A DNA stretch of 14,117 bases from Rickettsia typhi (GTDB taxonomy: Bacteria; Pseudomonadota; Alphaproteobacteria; Rickettsiales; UBA1997). Positions within the stretch are counted from its first letter, which is position 1. Every line of letters begins with the position of its first letter. The notes below the pieces were generated by a model, which saw nothing but the letters and a program-made list of their open reading frames with translations, searched no databases and had not been told where the DNA came from. Position numbers and translations under genes: made by a program. Shown here piece after piece: positions 7,387 to 14,117 of this stretch. The stretch is from contig CAMASZ010000015.1 in NCBI GenBank assembly GCA_945861125.1, positions 1 to 14,117 of the forward strand. Direction: 5' to 3'.

Positions 7387-9753
7387 TTATCTTTTTTTCT
7401 TGGTGCCCTTGGTTTCAAACGCAACAAGACATTCTTTCATCGCGTCATCAACTTTTGAGATTGGTTTAATAACAATACTCTCTAGAACCTCTTTTGGCAT
7501 TTCTTCTAGGTCTTTTTTATTATCTTTTGGAATCAATACCGTTTTAATTCCTCCACGTAAAGCTGCCAACAGCTTTTCTTTCAAGCCACCTATTTCAAGA
7601 ACTCGACCAGATAAAGTAATTTCACCAGTCATGGCAATATTTCTTTTAACGGGAGTTTCTGTAATGGCTGAGATTAAGGAAATAAACAAAGCAACTCCAG
7701 CAGAAGGTCCATCTTTTGGTGTTGCACCCTCAGGAACATGGATATGAAAATCAAATTTGTCTAGCTCTTTGGTATCAATTTTTAAATTGCTCGCAATAGA
7801 CTTGGCATAACTAAATGCGGCTTGAGCTGATTCTTTCATGACCTCACCAAGCTGTCCAGTAATTTGAATCTTGCCCGAACCTTTAAATTTTAGAACTTCT
7901 ATATCTAATAGATCTCCACCATATTCAGTATAGGCAAGGCCAGTAGTTACTCCGACTAAATCATTTTCTCTAATCATTCCGTAGTGTTTTTTCTCAACTC
8001 CAGCATATTTGCGAAGATTGTCACTACTAATGTGCAAACAGCTATCTTCTTTGGTTATAATAATTTTTGCCGCTTTGCGCGCTAAATTCTCAATTTCTCG
8101 ATTTAAACTACGCACCCCAGCTTCAAATGTGTAGCGCCTAATCAAGGTAAGAATTGCGTCATCGCTAATTGAAAATTCTTTGCCACTTAGGCCATTTTCT
8201 TTTATCTGTTTTGGCACCAAATGTTCTTTTGCAATATGTAACTTTTCAGTTTCGGTATAGCCATTTAGCTTAATTATTTCCATGCGATCTCTAAGAGGAA
8301 CCGGTATAGTATTGATACTATTTGCAGTGGCAATAAACATTACTTTTGACAAATTATAGTCAACTTCTAAATAGTGATCAGAAAAAAATTGATTCTGCTC
8401 AGGATCAAGAACTTCAAGAAGTGCCGCAGCAGGATCTCCTCGAAAATCATGAGACATTTTATCGATTTCATCAAGTAGCATTAAGGGATTTATTGTTTCT
8501 GCTTTACGCATAGATTGCATTATTCTTCCCGGCATCGATCCAATATAAGTGCGACGATGACCCCGAATTTCTGATTCATCTTTAACGCCACCTAATGAAA
8601 CTTTAATATATTTGCGATTTACGCTCTCAGCAATTGATTTTGCAAGCGATGTTTTTCCAACCCCAGGAGATCCAACTAAGCACAAAATTGGCCCCTTAGA
8701 ATCTTTGGTTTTTATTTGCACTGCAATAAATTCTACTATTCTCTCTTTTACCTTTTCTAAGCCGTAATGATATTTATCTAGAATTTTCTTAGCTTTTTGC
8801 AAATCATCTATTGGCTTAGAAACTTTTGTCCACGGCAAGGAAGATATCCACTCAAGGTAATTTCTAACTACACCAGATTCCGCAGAGTATGGATTCATCT
8901 TATCCAATTTGCGCAATTCAACATCACATTTTTTTCTAACCTCTTTTGGTAGCTTAATAGCATCAAGCTTATCTTTTATTTCTTTTATTTCATTTTCTTC
9001 ATCTTGACCTAATTCTTTCTTAATATTTTTTAACTGTTCATTAAGGTATATTTCTTTTTGATGCTTGGTAAATTTTTCTTGAATAGACTTATTAATTCTC
9101 TCTTCAGCTTCACCAATTTCTATTTCAGTTTTCACTACCTCAAGCAATTTATAAAACTTCTTTTTTATATCGATCTCATTTAGAATTTGTTGCTTACTTT
9201 TTAGGGTTCCGCCAGTATATGTGGCAATCATGTAAGCTATCTCATGTGCAGCCTTTAATCTACCTATGTTAGCAAGAATTTCAGGGGTAACTCTTTTATT
9301 AAATTGACTATATCGAGCAAAATTTTCTATACACGCCTTTACCAAACCTAGAGTTTCGCTATCTTCAATTGATATTTGTTGTTCACTTACAATTTCAACA
9401 TTGCACAAAAAAAACTTATCAGAAGCAACAACCTCTTTGACTTCTGCTCTTGCAAAGCCCCTTACAATAACTTTCAGAGTTCCGTCAGGGGTTTTTATTG
9501 CCTCAACAACATTGCACAATGTTCCAGATGAGTGAATATTTTTTTTATCAAACTCGTCCGTATCTGGATTAATCTGGGTTACAGCAAATATTGGTTCATT
9601 TTTTTTAAAGCATTCTTCAACAGAATTTATCGATTTTTCTCTGCCTACTAAAATGGTAGTACTCATTTGTGGAAATACAACAATATCTCTTAGTGGTAGC
9701 GCATATGAAATTCGAGTTGACGAATTACTCTCAGATGATGTCTTTTCGTTCAT
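7387..9753 (-). CDS. lon: ATP-dependent protease Lon
   Basis: Lon degrades misfolded and regulatory proteins, including many antitoxins, as a cytoplasmic homohexamer. The 788 residues are full length. The LonA N-terminal domain (about 15-210, starting LPLRDIVVFP) is followed by a coiled linker (210-310) and the AAA+ module. That module has Walker A GSPGVGKT (361-368) and Walker B LMLLDEID (424-431). The C-terminal protease domain holds the Ser-Lys dyad: Ser684 in PKDGPSAGVALF and Lys727 in GGLKEKLLAALRGG, with the same 43-residue spacing as the E. coli enzyme. The sensor region FIATAN (473-478) and PLRDRME are also present. It leads a tight minus-strand cluster, with its stop codon abutting the zeta-kinase start. 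The 116-base upstream gap must hold its promoter. I saw no clear sigma-32 heat-shock match there. Confidence 0.97.
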   Translation of the reverse strand: MNEKTSSESNSSTRISYALPLRDIVVFPQMSTTILVGREKSINSVEECFKKNEPIFAVTQINPDTDEFDKKNIHSSGTLCNVVEAIKTPDGTLKVIVRGFARAEVKEVVASDKFFLCNVEIVSEQQISIEDSETLGLVKACIENFARYSQFNKRVTPEILANIGRLKAAHEIAYMIATYTGGTLKSKQQILNEIDIKKKFYKLLEVVKTEIEIGEAEERINKSIQEKFTKHQKEIYLNEQLKNIKKELGQDEENEIKEIKDKLDAIKLPKEVRKKCDVELRKLDKMNPYSAESGVVRNYLEWISSLPWTKVSKPIDDLQKAKKILDKYHYGLEKVKERIVEFIAVQIKTKDSKGPILCLVGSPGVGKTSLAKSIAESVNRKYIKVSLGGVKDESEIRGHRRTYIGSMPGRIMQSMRKAETINPLMLLDEIDKMSHDFRGDPAAALLEVLDPEQNQFFSDHYLEVDYNLSKVMFIATANSINTIPVPLRDRMEIIKLNGYTETEKLHIAKEHLVPKQIKENGLSGKEFSISDDAILTLIRRYTFEAGVRSLNREIENLARKAAKIIITKEDSCLHISSDNLRKYAGVEKKHYGMIRENDLVGVTTGLAYTEYGGDLLDIEVLKFKGSGKIQITGQLGEVMKESAQAAFSYAKSIASNLKIDTKELDKFDFHIHVPEGATPKDGPSAGVALFISLISAITETPVKRNIAMTGEITLSGRVLEIGGLKEKLLAALRGGIKTVLIPKDNKKDLEEMPKEVLESIVIKPISKVDDAMKECLVAFETKGTKKKR

Positions 9754-9869
9754 AACAATATATAATTTAATTTAGAAAATCCTTAAATTTGTAATTTTTT
9801 TATTTTAAAATCAAATCAAATAGTGTTCGATGCTCTATTTATAACATTTAAATTAAGCAAAATAATAAA
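9754..9869 (-). promoter_or_regulatory. Upstream region of the lon cluster
   Basis: This AT-rich 116-base gap separates the bioB stop from the lon start. On the minus strand TATAAA-like sequence preceded by TTATTT at about 16 bases could be a weak vegetative promoter. No heat-shock-type CTTGAAA/CCCCAT pair and no SD-like sequence before the lon ATG were found. Confidence 0.3.
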
Positions 9870-10868
9870 CTAACCCTGAACTATACCAAGCCTTGCAAAT
9901 AATTCTTGATCTTTTTGGGTTTGCGGATTTTGGGTAGTTAAGAGTTTTTCTCCATAAAAAATTGAATTAGCTCCAGCCAAAAAACATAATGCTTGAGTTT
10001 GATCGTTCATTTCTTCGCGTCCAGCTGAAAGTCTGACTCTAGATTTAGGCATCATAATTCTAGCTACCGCAATGGTTCGAATAAATTCAAACTGATCAAT
10101 TGGCTCAATATTTTCTAAAGGAGTTCCTTTAACACGAACCAACATATTTATTGGCACAGATTCTGGCTGTTTTGGCAAATTTGCCAATATAATTAACATT
10201 TTGGCCCGATCCTCTCTTGTTTCCCCCATGCCAACTATTCCCCCCGAACAAACATTTAATCCGGCCTCGCGAACATTTTTTAAGGTGTTCAAGCGATCAG
10301 AAAAATTGCGAGTAGAAATAATTTCGGAATAAAATTCTTCTGAAGAATCAATGTTATGATTATAATAATCTAATCCAGCTTCTTTGAGCTTTTTGCTTTG
10401 TATATCAGTAAGCATACCAAGAGTCATACAGGTTTCTAGACCAGTATTTTTAACGGCCTTGATAATTTCACAAATTTTTTCAACATCACGGTCGTGAAGA
10501 TTTCTCCAAGCTGCACCCATGCAGAATCTGGTTGCCCCCGCTTTTTGTGCATTTTCAGCGCTCTCAATAATTTGGGTCATTGGCATCAAAGATTGCTTCT
10601 GTAGACCAGTTTCATAGTGCGCCGATTGTGGACAATATTTGCAATTCTCTGGACAGCCTCCCGTTTTGATGCTAAGCAGAGTGCTAATTTGAACCTGATT
10701 GGGATCATGAAATTTACGATGTTGTTGCGAAGCCTGAAAAATTAAATCACTAAAGGGCAGGGCAAATAGTTCCAAAACTTGCGAAATCTGCCAATTATTT
10801 TTAGAAATATCAACCGAATTTTTAATTTGCTTATCGCTATTTTCGGCTGTTTGCTGTTGTAAAATCAT
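9870..10868 (-). CDS. bioB: Biotin synthase BioB
   Basis: BioB inserts sulfur into dethiobiotin, the last step of biotin synthesis, using a radical-SAM 4Fe-4S cluster and an auxiliary iron-sulfur cluster. From the ATG chosen here the protein has 332 residues. The radical-SAM motif is [13 protein letters not shown] (cysteines 72, 76 and 79). Auxiliary-cluster and substrate segments follow: [39 protein letters not shown] and [11 protein letters not shown], all conserved. A TTG two codons upstream (10872-10874) would add two residues. The ATG at 10866-10868 is preferred because it forms an ATGA overlap with the midA stop, typical of translational coupling. No other bio genes are in the window, so the rest of the pathway must lie elsewhere. 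Radical-SAM chemistry is shared with thiC at the window start. Confidence 0.96.
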   Translation of the reverse strand: MILQQQTAENSDKQIKNSVDISKNNWQISQVLELFALPFSDLIFQASQQHRKFHDPNQVQISTLLSIKTGGCPENCKYCPQSAHYETGLQKQSLMPMTQIIESAENAQKAGATRFCMGAAWRNLHDRDVEKICEIIKAVKNTGLETCMTLGMLTDIQSKKLKEAGLDYYNHNIDSSEEFYSEIISTRNFSDRLNTLKNVREAGLNVCSGGIVGMGETREDRAKMLIILANLPKQPESVPINMLVRVKGTPLENIEPIDQFEFIRTIAVARIMMPKSRVRLSAGREEMNDQTQALCFLAGANSIFYGEKLLTTQNPQTQKDQELFARLGIVQG

Positions 10869-11941
10869 TGCCAAATAATATGAAATTTAAAAAGCTCCCC
10901 CATCTCAACTAAAGAAGTTAAGCGCTCAAAATCTTTAGCAATTTTTGTAGCTTGTATAGGATTTTTTTTGCATAAAATTTTCATTCGCTCTAAACCTCCA
11001 AGATCAAGCAAGAATTGCCTTTGAGTTATTATTAATGAATTTAGATTAAAGCTTTGTGAAATTTTATCAAGAGCAAAAAAATCTACCTGCGCGGTAATAT
11101 CAGCATTCTTAAATGCTTGCAAAAATGATATTTTTTGATGATTTTTAACAGCTTGCAAAGTGTTGGCAAAATCATAGCCACAATATCCGTAGTCACAATT
11201 AAGAACTATTCCTCCGTTACTTTTTATAACCTTACAAAGCTCAATATAAAATTTCTCCAGACTCGCACTATATTCAAAAACTGCACCGATTCTTGCTTTA
11301 GATGATGCTATCGGCGATATTTTATCAATAATAAACTGATTAACTTCACTGTCAAAATTGGCCAAAACATAGCGGGGATTGCTTAAAAGATTAGCATCAT
11401 CAACAGCAACAAGCCTTTCGCACCAACCAATATCTGTTTTAACAAACTGATCAATTGCAAAACAATCCAATAATTCATTGCTAATAAAAAAAAGTTTTGA
11501 ATTGATTTGATAATTTTTTGCTAAAAAATCATTAAAATTTTCACTCCAAATTATTGGAAAATGTCCAAAAAATTTATCAAGATTTTGTCTTTGAATTTTC
11601 TGCAAAACAGGATTTATTTCAATAATATGGAAAGAAGCATTATCAAGAAAATTAATGGCTAAACCATTACCTTTTTTTGAGAGATTAAAAATTGTTTGCA
11701 AAATATCTCTGAATAGAAAACCGCGTCCCGCCCCCATTTCTACTAGAGAAAACTTGTTTCGATTATCTGCAAAAAATTGCAATAAATAGCCGGCGATTAC
11801 TTCACCAAAAATTTGCGAAATTTCTGGTGAAGTAATAAAATCACCATTACTTCCCAAAGGATTCCTAGTGCGATAATAGCCAAATTCCTTATCAAATAAG
11901 GCTTTATTAATAATCTGTGAAATTTTAAATGATTTTGCCAT
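10865..11941 (-). CDS. MidA/NDUFAF7-family SAM-dependent methyltransferase
   Basis: Members related to mitochondrial NDUFAF7 (MidA) methylate an arginine of a respiratory complex I subunit. The bacterial role is presumed similar but is not proven. Conserved features are [18 protein letters not shown] (18-35), [13 protein letters not shown] (37-49), the SAM-binding glycine loop [16 protein letters not shown] (66-81), the acidic IIEINP (106-111) and the family signature [12 protein letters not shown] (155-166). The protein has 358 residues. It begins almost directly at the ISxxxNxALxDxxFGYY segment and lacks roughly 15-20 residues (the first helix) that relatives usually have. An in-frame stop lies eight codons upstream, so no longer start is available. 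A MITE-like element ends 39 bases before the ATG, so the 5' end may have been altered by that insertion. It is coupled to bioB by ATGA. Confidence 0.88.
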   Translation of the reverse strand: MAKSFKISQIINKALFDKEFGYYRTRNPLGSNGDFITSPEISQIFGEVIAGYLLQFFADNRNKFSLVEMGAGRGFLFRDILQTIFNLSKKGNGLAINFLDNASFHIIEINPVLQKIQRQNLDKFFGHFPIIWSENFNDFLAKNYQINSKLFFISNELLDCFAIDQFVKTDIGWCERLVAVDDANLLSNPRYVLANFDSEVNQFIIDKISPIASSKARIGAVFEYSASLEKFYIELCKVIKSNGGIVLNCDYGYCGYDFANTLQAVKNHQKISFLQAFKNADITAQVDFFALDKISQSFNLNSLIITQRQFLLDLGGLERMKILCKKNPIQATKIAKDFERLTSLVEMGELFKFHIIWQ

Positions 11942-11978
11942 TATTGTTTTAAAGGTGAAATTCTATCTCTAAACAAGC

Positions 11979-12000
11979 AATACCAAATCCCATCTTTAAA
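11979..12000 (+). repeat. Left terminal inverted repeat of the MITE-like element
   Basis: This 22-base arm pairs without mismatch with 12164-12185. Complementarity stops on both sides: C/A outside and T/T inside. Confidence 0.85.
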
Positions 12001-12183
12001 TAAAATTATAACAAAATATTTTTGCCAGTCGTGCCCTAGGGCAACGACACGATTTTTGAGATAAAAATTTTTAAAAAATGAAGCTGTATATCCATACAGC
12101 TGAGGCTTTTTAGAGATTTTTAGCCAAAAATATGAAGTTAGAATTTTAATTTTTTTTAAAACTTTTAAAGATGGGATTTGGTA
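11981..12183. mobile_element. MITE-like element with 18-22 bp perfect terminal inverted repeats and TA ends
   Basis: AATACCAAATCCCATC... (11979-12000, 22 bases) is repeated perfectly in inverse at 12164-12185. If the TA inside each arm is taken as a TA target duplication (11981-11982 and 12182-12183), the element core is 199 bases. It then has 18-base termini beginning CCAAATCCC, the pattern expected for non-autonomous IS630/Tc1-mariner-type elements. The interior codes for nothing. It carries two hairpins: a GTCGT-GCCCTAGGGC-ACGAC stem with one bulged A (12028-12048), and a perfect AGCTGTAT-ATCC-ATACAGCT (12082-12101). The repeats, hairpins and TA ends are seen directly; the family assignment is inferred and no transposase is in the window. 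Confidence 0.75.
12005..12013 (-). promoter_or_regulatory. Extended -10 promoter inside the MITE, reading towards midA-bioB
   Basis: On the minus strand the sequence is TGTTATAAT, an exact TGnTATAAT extended -10. Such sites can work without a good -35, and none was seen (CACGAC at 17 bases). Transcription would start near 11998 and reach the midA ATG after about 57 bases. The element may therefore supply or modify the promoter of midA-bioB. The motif is seen directly; activity is inferred. Confidence 0.45.
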
Positions 12184-12185
12184 TT
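12164..12185 (-). repeat. Right terminal inverted repeat of the MITE-like element
   Basis: This is the inverse copy of 11979-12000, reading TTTAAAGATGGGATTTGG and then TATT. Its end merges with flanking DNA into TATAAT at 12185-12190. Confidence 0.85.
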
Positions 12186-12337
12186 ATAATACTAACCTCG
12201 AGATTTGATGATGCTATTTGCAAGGATTGAGAAAATGAAAGTTGATTTGCAACAGTGCCTTAAAAAGTTGAGTTGAAAAATAAGTAGAATATTTTATAGT
12301 TTTATGAAATGACAATATACTTTAAGCTCATAAAATT

Positions 12338-13546
12338 ATGACGAAAATTGAATTACCGCTTGATTCAAAGACAGATGATCAAAATTTTAATTGCGATAAA
12401 AACAAATACAAAAAACGAGATTTTGGGCAATTTTTCACCACTAATTGTGACTATATTTTACAAGGATTAGAGGAGTTTGTTAAAGATAAACAAATAACTG
12501 ATCCCTTTGCTGGAAATCAAGATTTGCTGAATTGGGTTAAAAAAAATAATTGCAAAAATGCCATTGGTTTTGATTACGATAAAAATTGCGTTGACGACCA
12601 AAATGTTTTTTTTAATGATTCGCTAAACTCTATTAAAAAATATCAATTTATTTGCACTAACCCACCCTATCTTCATAAAAATAAAGCTTCAAAAGAATTA
12701 AAAGAATTATTTTTTAAAAATGATAATTCGCAATTTGAAGATTTATATCAAATTGCTCTGAAATCCTGTTTTGACTGCGACGAAGGCATAATCATAATTC
12801 CCTTAAATTTTCTTTGCGCACAAAATTCATCAAAAATTCGTGAATTATTTTTTGCTAAATTTTCAATTATCAAACTTAATATTTTTTCTACACAGGTATT
12901 TGATGATACCACCTACAATGTAATCGCTTTTTATTTTAAAAAAAATCAACAAATTCAAGATTCAAACATCATTGACGCTACAATTTATCCGCAAAATTCT
13001 AAAATTAAAATTGAATTAACTAAAAAATCAAATTGGCAATTTGGTGGCGATTTTATTAAAAAAATTAATAAAACTAAAAACTATTTAGGTATATTTCGTT
13101 TAACCGAAGATATTGTTGAAAATGGAAATAAGGAAGTAGAAATTGCCCTACAAAATATTAGTCATAAACGCTATATCAATACCACTGAAAATTTTATAAA
13201 TTTATTACAAAAAAATATTTTATTTTTAAGAGCAATTGATAGTAAAAATGGAAAAAAAATTCAACTTGAAGATATAAGAGACTATAAAATTAATGGTTTA
13301 ATTGGTAAAAGTACTTCAAGAAATATGGCTCATTTAATTTTTAAAAAACCTATTTCGATTGATGATCAATCTAAAATAATTAAAATTTTTAATGAAAAAT
13401 TAAACGAAAATAGACAAAAATATTTTTCATTTTTTTTGACAAATTTTCGTGATAATAATCGCAGAAGAATATCGTTTGACATCGCATATAAGCTAATCAA
13501 TTTAATCTATGAAGAAAATGATTTTAAACAATCTCGATTATTTTAA
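12338..13546 (+). CDS. N6-adenine DNA methyltransferase (gamma type) of a restriction-modification system
   Basis: This 402-residue enzyme would transfer a methyl group from SAM to adenine in a specific DNA site. Motifs run in gamma-class order. Motif X is DFGQFFTTN (28-36), and the SAM-binding motif I is TDPFAGNQDLL (54-64). The acidic motif II is in IGFDYD (76-81), and catalytic motif IV is TNPPY (107-111). A following hydrophobic strand, IIIIPLNFL (151-159), matches motif V/VI. The C-terminal 200 residues, rich in K, N and I, would hold the target-recognition part; the recognition sequence cannot be read from it. Base composition is visibly more AT-rich than in lon or glnA. The last 38 bases overlap the next ORF, the arrangement of a paired endonuclease. 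The start ATG at 12338 is the only one that keeps motif X with a short leader. Confidence 0.88.
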   Translation: MTKIELPLDSKTDDQNFNCDKNKYKKRDFGQFFTTNCDYILQGLEEFVKDKQITDPFAGNQDLLNWVKKNNCKNAIGFDYDKNCVDDQNVFFNDSLNSIKKYQFICTNPPYLHKNKASKELKELFFKNDNSQFEDLYQIALKSCFDCDEGIIIIPLNFLCAQNSSKIRELFFAKFSIIKLNIFSTQVFDDTTYNVIAFYFKKNQQIQDSNIIDATIYPQNSKIKIELTKKSNWQFGGDFIKKINKTKNYLGIFRLTEDIVENGNKEVEIALQNISHKRYINTTENFINLLQKNILFLRAIDSKNGKKIQLEDIRDYKINGLIGKSTSRNMAHLIFKKPISIDDQSKIIKIFNEKLNENRQKYFSFFLTNFRDNNRRRISFDIAYKLINLIYEENDFKQSRLF

Positions 13547-14117
13547 TATTTCAAAAAACAATCTCAAACCTCATCTTGATGAATTTTATATTTTTATTAA
13601 TAAACATCCAGAAATAAACCAATATTTATATAACACCAATAAAATTAAAAATATTTTAATTACAATTAAAACTCTTGAGCATAATAATGAAGAAATAAGA
13701 ATTATTGACAAATATTATGAAGAGTTATGTAAAAATATTAATAAATATTCTAATACTAATGAGTTTTCTTGCTTTGTAAATGCCTGCGACAACTCAATTG
13801 ATAGTATAAAAGATGAAATTGAAATTTTAAAAATTATTGTAGAAAAATATTTTGAAAATCGAGTTCTTAATGAATTTACCCCAATAGAATGGATTCAGGC
13901 ATTAATAGACAATAATTCATCAAGAAAAAAGGGTAAATGTGGTGAGGATAAATTGAGTTCAATTCTCGAAAATATTGGCTTTAAAAGAACAGCTAGCCTA
14001 GATGATTTAAAAGAAAAGAAATTTAGTTTTTTAAGGTTCTCTAGTAAAATTAATTTAAAAATAATACGCAAGGAATTTGGTCTTGAAATTAAAACCAGAA
14101 CTCAAAACAAAAATCTT
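13509..14117 (+). CDS. Probable restriction endonuclease, 3' end outside window
   Basis: The frame is open from an ATG at 13509 to the window end, giving 203 residues. A second ATG at 13518 is an alternative start. I do not recognise a named family. The N-terminal 130 residues are helical-looking and K/N/I-rich. A conserved-looking block then follows: RKKGKCGEDKLSSILENIGF (139-158, with Glu146), a short loop, and KEFGLEIKTRTQNKN (188-202). Helix-borne Glu plus a strand ending ExK (Glu193-Ile-Lys195) fits a PD-(D/E)xK nuclease core, though the intermediate acidic residue is not certain from the part seen. Overlap with the methyltransferase stop by 38 bases and shared extreme AT bias support a cognate endonuclease, translationally coupled so that methylation comes first. 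Confidence 0.6.
   Translation, partial: MKKMILNNLDYFNISKNNLKPHLDEFYIFINKHPEINQYLYNTNKIKNILITIKTLEHNNEEIRIIDKYYEELCKNINKYSNTNEFSCFVNACDNSIDSIKDEIEILKIIVEKYFENRVLNEFTPIEWIQALIDNNSSRKKGKCGEDKLSSILENIGFKRTASLDDLKEKKFSFLRFSSKINLKIIRKEFGLEIKTRTQNKNL

Larger units (their letters stand above)
11942..12337. other. Divergent intergenic region holding a MITE-like element
   Basis: The 396 bases between midA (minus) and the DNA methyltransferase (plus) contain no recognisable gene. Most of it is the inverted-repeat element at 11981-12183. The remaining 154 bases to the right (12184-12337) should hold the methyltransferase promoter. Candidates are TTGAGT (12268-12273) with TTTTAT (12292-12297) at 18 bases, and a perfect TATAAT at 12185-12190 formed at the element's right junction but without a -35. 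No controller-protein gene or obvious C-box was seen. Confidence 0.5.

Noticed and set aside
7400..7747. 115-codon plus-strand ORF inside lon
   Set aside because: It is antisense to the conserved Lon protease domain with no recognisable protein features; it mirrors lon codons.
10868..10874. TTG start for bioB two codons upstream of the ATG
   Set aside because: The ATG makes a standard ATGA overlap with the midA stop; the TTG adds only two residues and no conserved sequence.
4608..12255. GATTTGCAACA occurring at about 4610 and again at about 12244
   Set aside because: An 11-base coincidence without extended similarity; not treated as a repeat.

Overview
The window comes from an AT-rich bacterial chromosome. 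The encoded YidC, MidA/NDUFAF7-type methyltransferase, glutamine synthetase and Lon all look alphaproteobacterial. The strong A/T bias, lysine/asparagine-rich proteins, near absence of recognisable Shine-Dalgarno sequences and a small inverted-repeat element suggest an alphaproteobacterium with a reduced or host-associated lifestyle (Rickettsiales/Holosporales-like). That placement is an inference from composition and protein character, not a database result. The window carries thiC and bioB, so the organism appears to keep parts of thiamine and biotin synthesis.

Left, plus strand (1-3815): the 3' end of thiC, a coupled two-helix membrane protein of DUF2061 type, and possibly a 33-residue overlapping ORF. 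Next comes a divergent TauD/clavaminate-synthase-like Fe(II)/2-oxoglutarate oxygenase behind its own well-formed promoter. A 381-base gap with elaborate inverted repeats then leads into glnA, a class I glutamine synthetase that keeps its adenylylation tyrosine.

Centre, minus strand (3950-9753): an orphan HlyC-type toxin-activating lysine acyltransferase with no RTX toxin or type I secretion gene in view. Upstream of it lies a very compact cluster read as lon, zeta-toxin-like kinase, 131-residue protein, yidC, with gaps of 0, 1 and 2 bases. A toxin-like kinase and its likely partner are thus wedged between a protease gene and the membrane insertase gene.

Right, minus strand (9870-11941): midA followed by bioB with an ATGA stop/start overlap. 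Just upstream of midA sits a roughly 200-base MITE-like element (11981-12183) with long perfect terminal inverted repeats, TA at both ends and two internal hairpins. It also carries an outward-facing extended -10 promoter towards midA.

Far right, plus strand (12338-14117, running off the end): an N6-adenine DNA methyltransferase of the gamma type overlaps a second ORF by 38 bases. The second ORF looks like its restriction endonuclease. This module is visibly more AT-rich than the housekeeping genes and abuts the MITE, so it is the likeliest recently acquired part. The main accessory elements are the restriction-modification pair with its neighbouring MITE, the zeta-kinase pair inside the lon-yidC cluster, and the orphan HlyC homologue.
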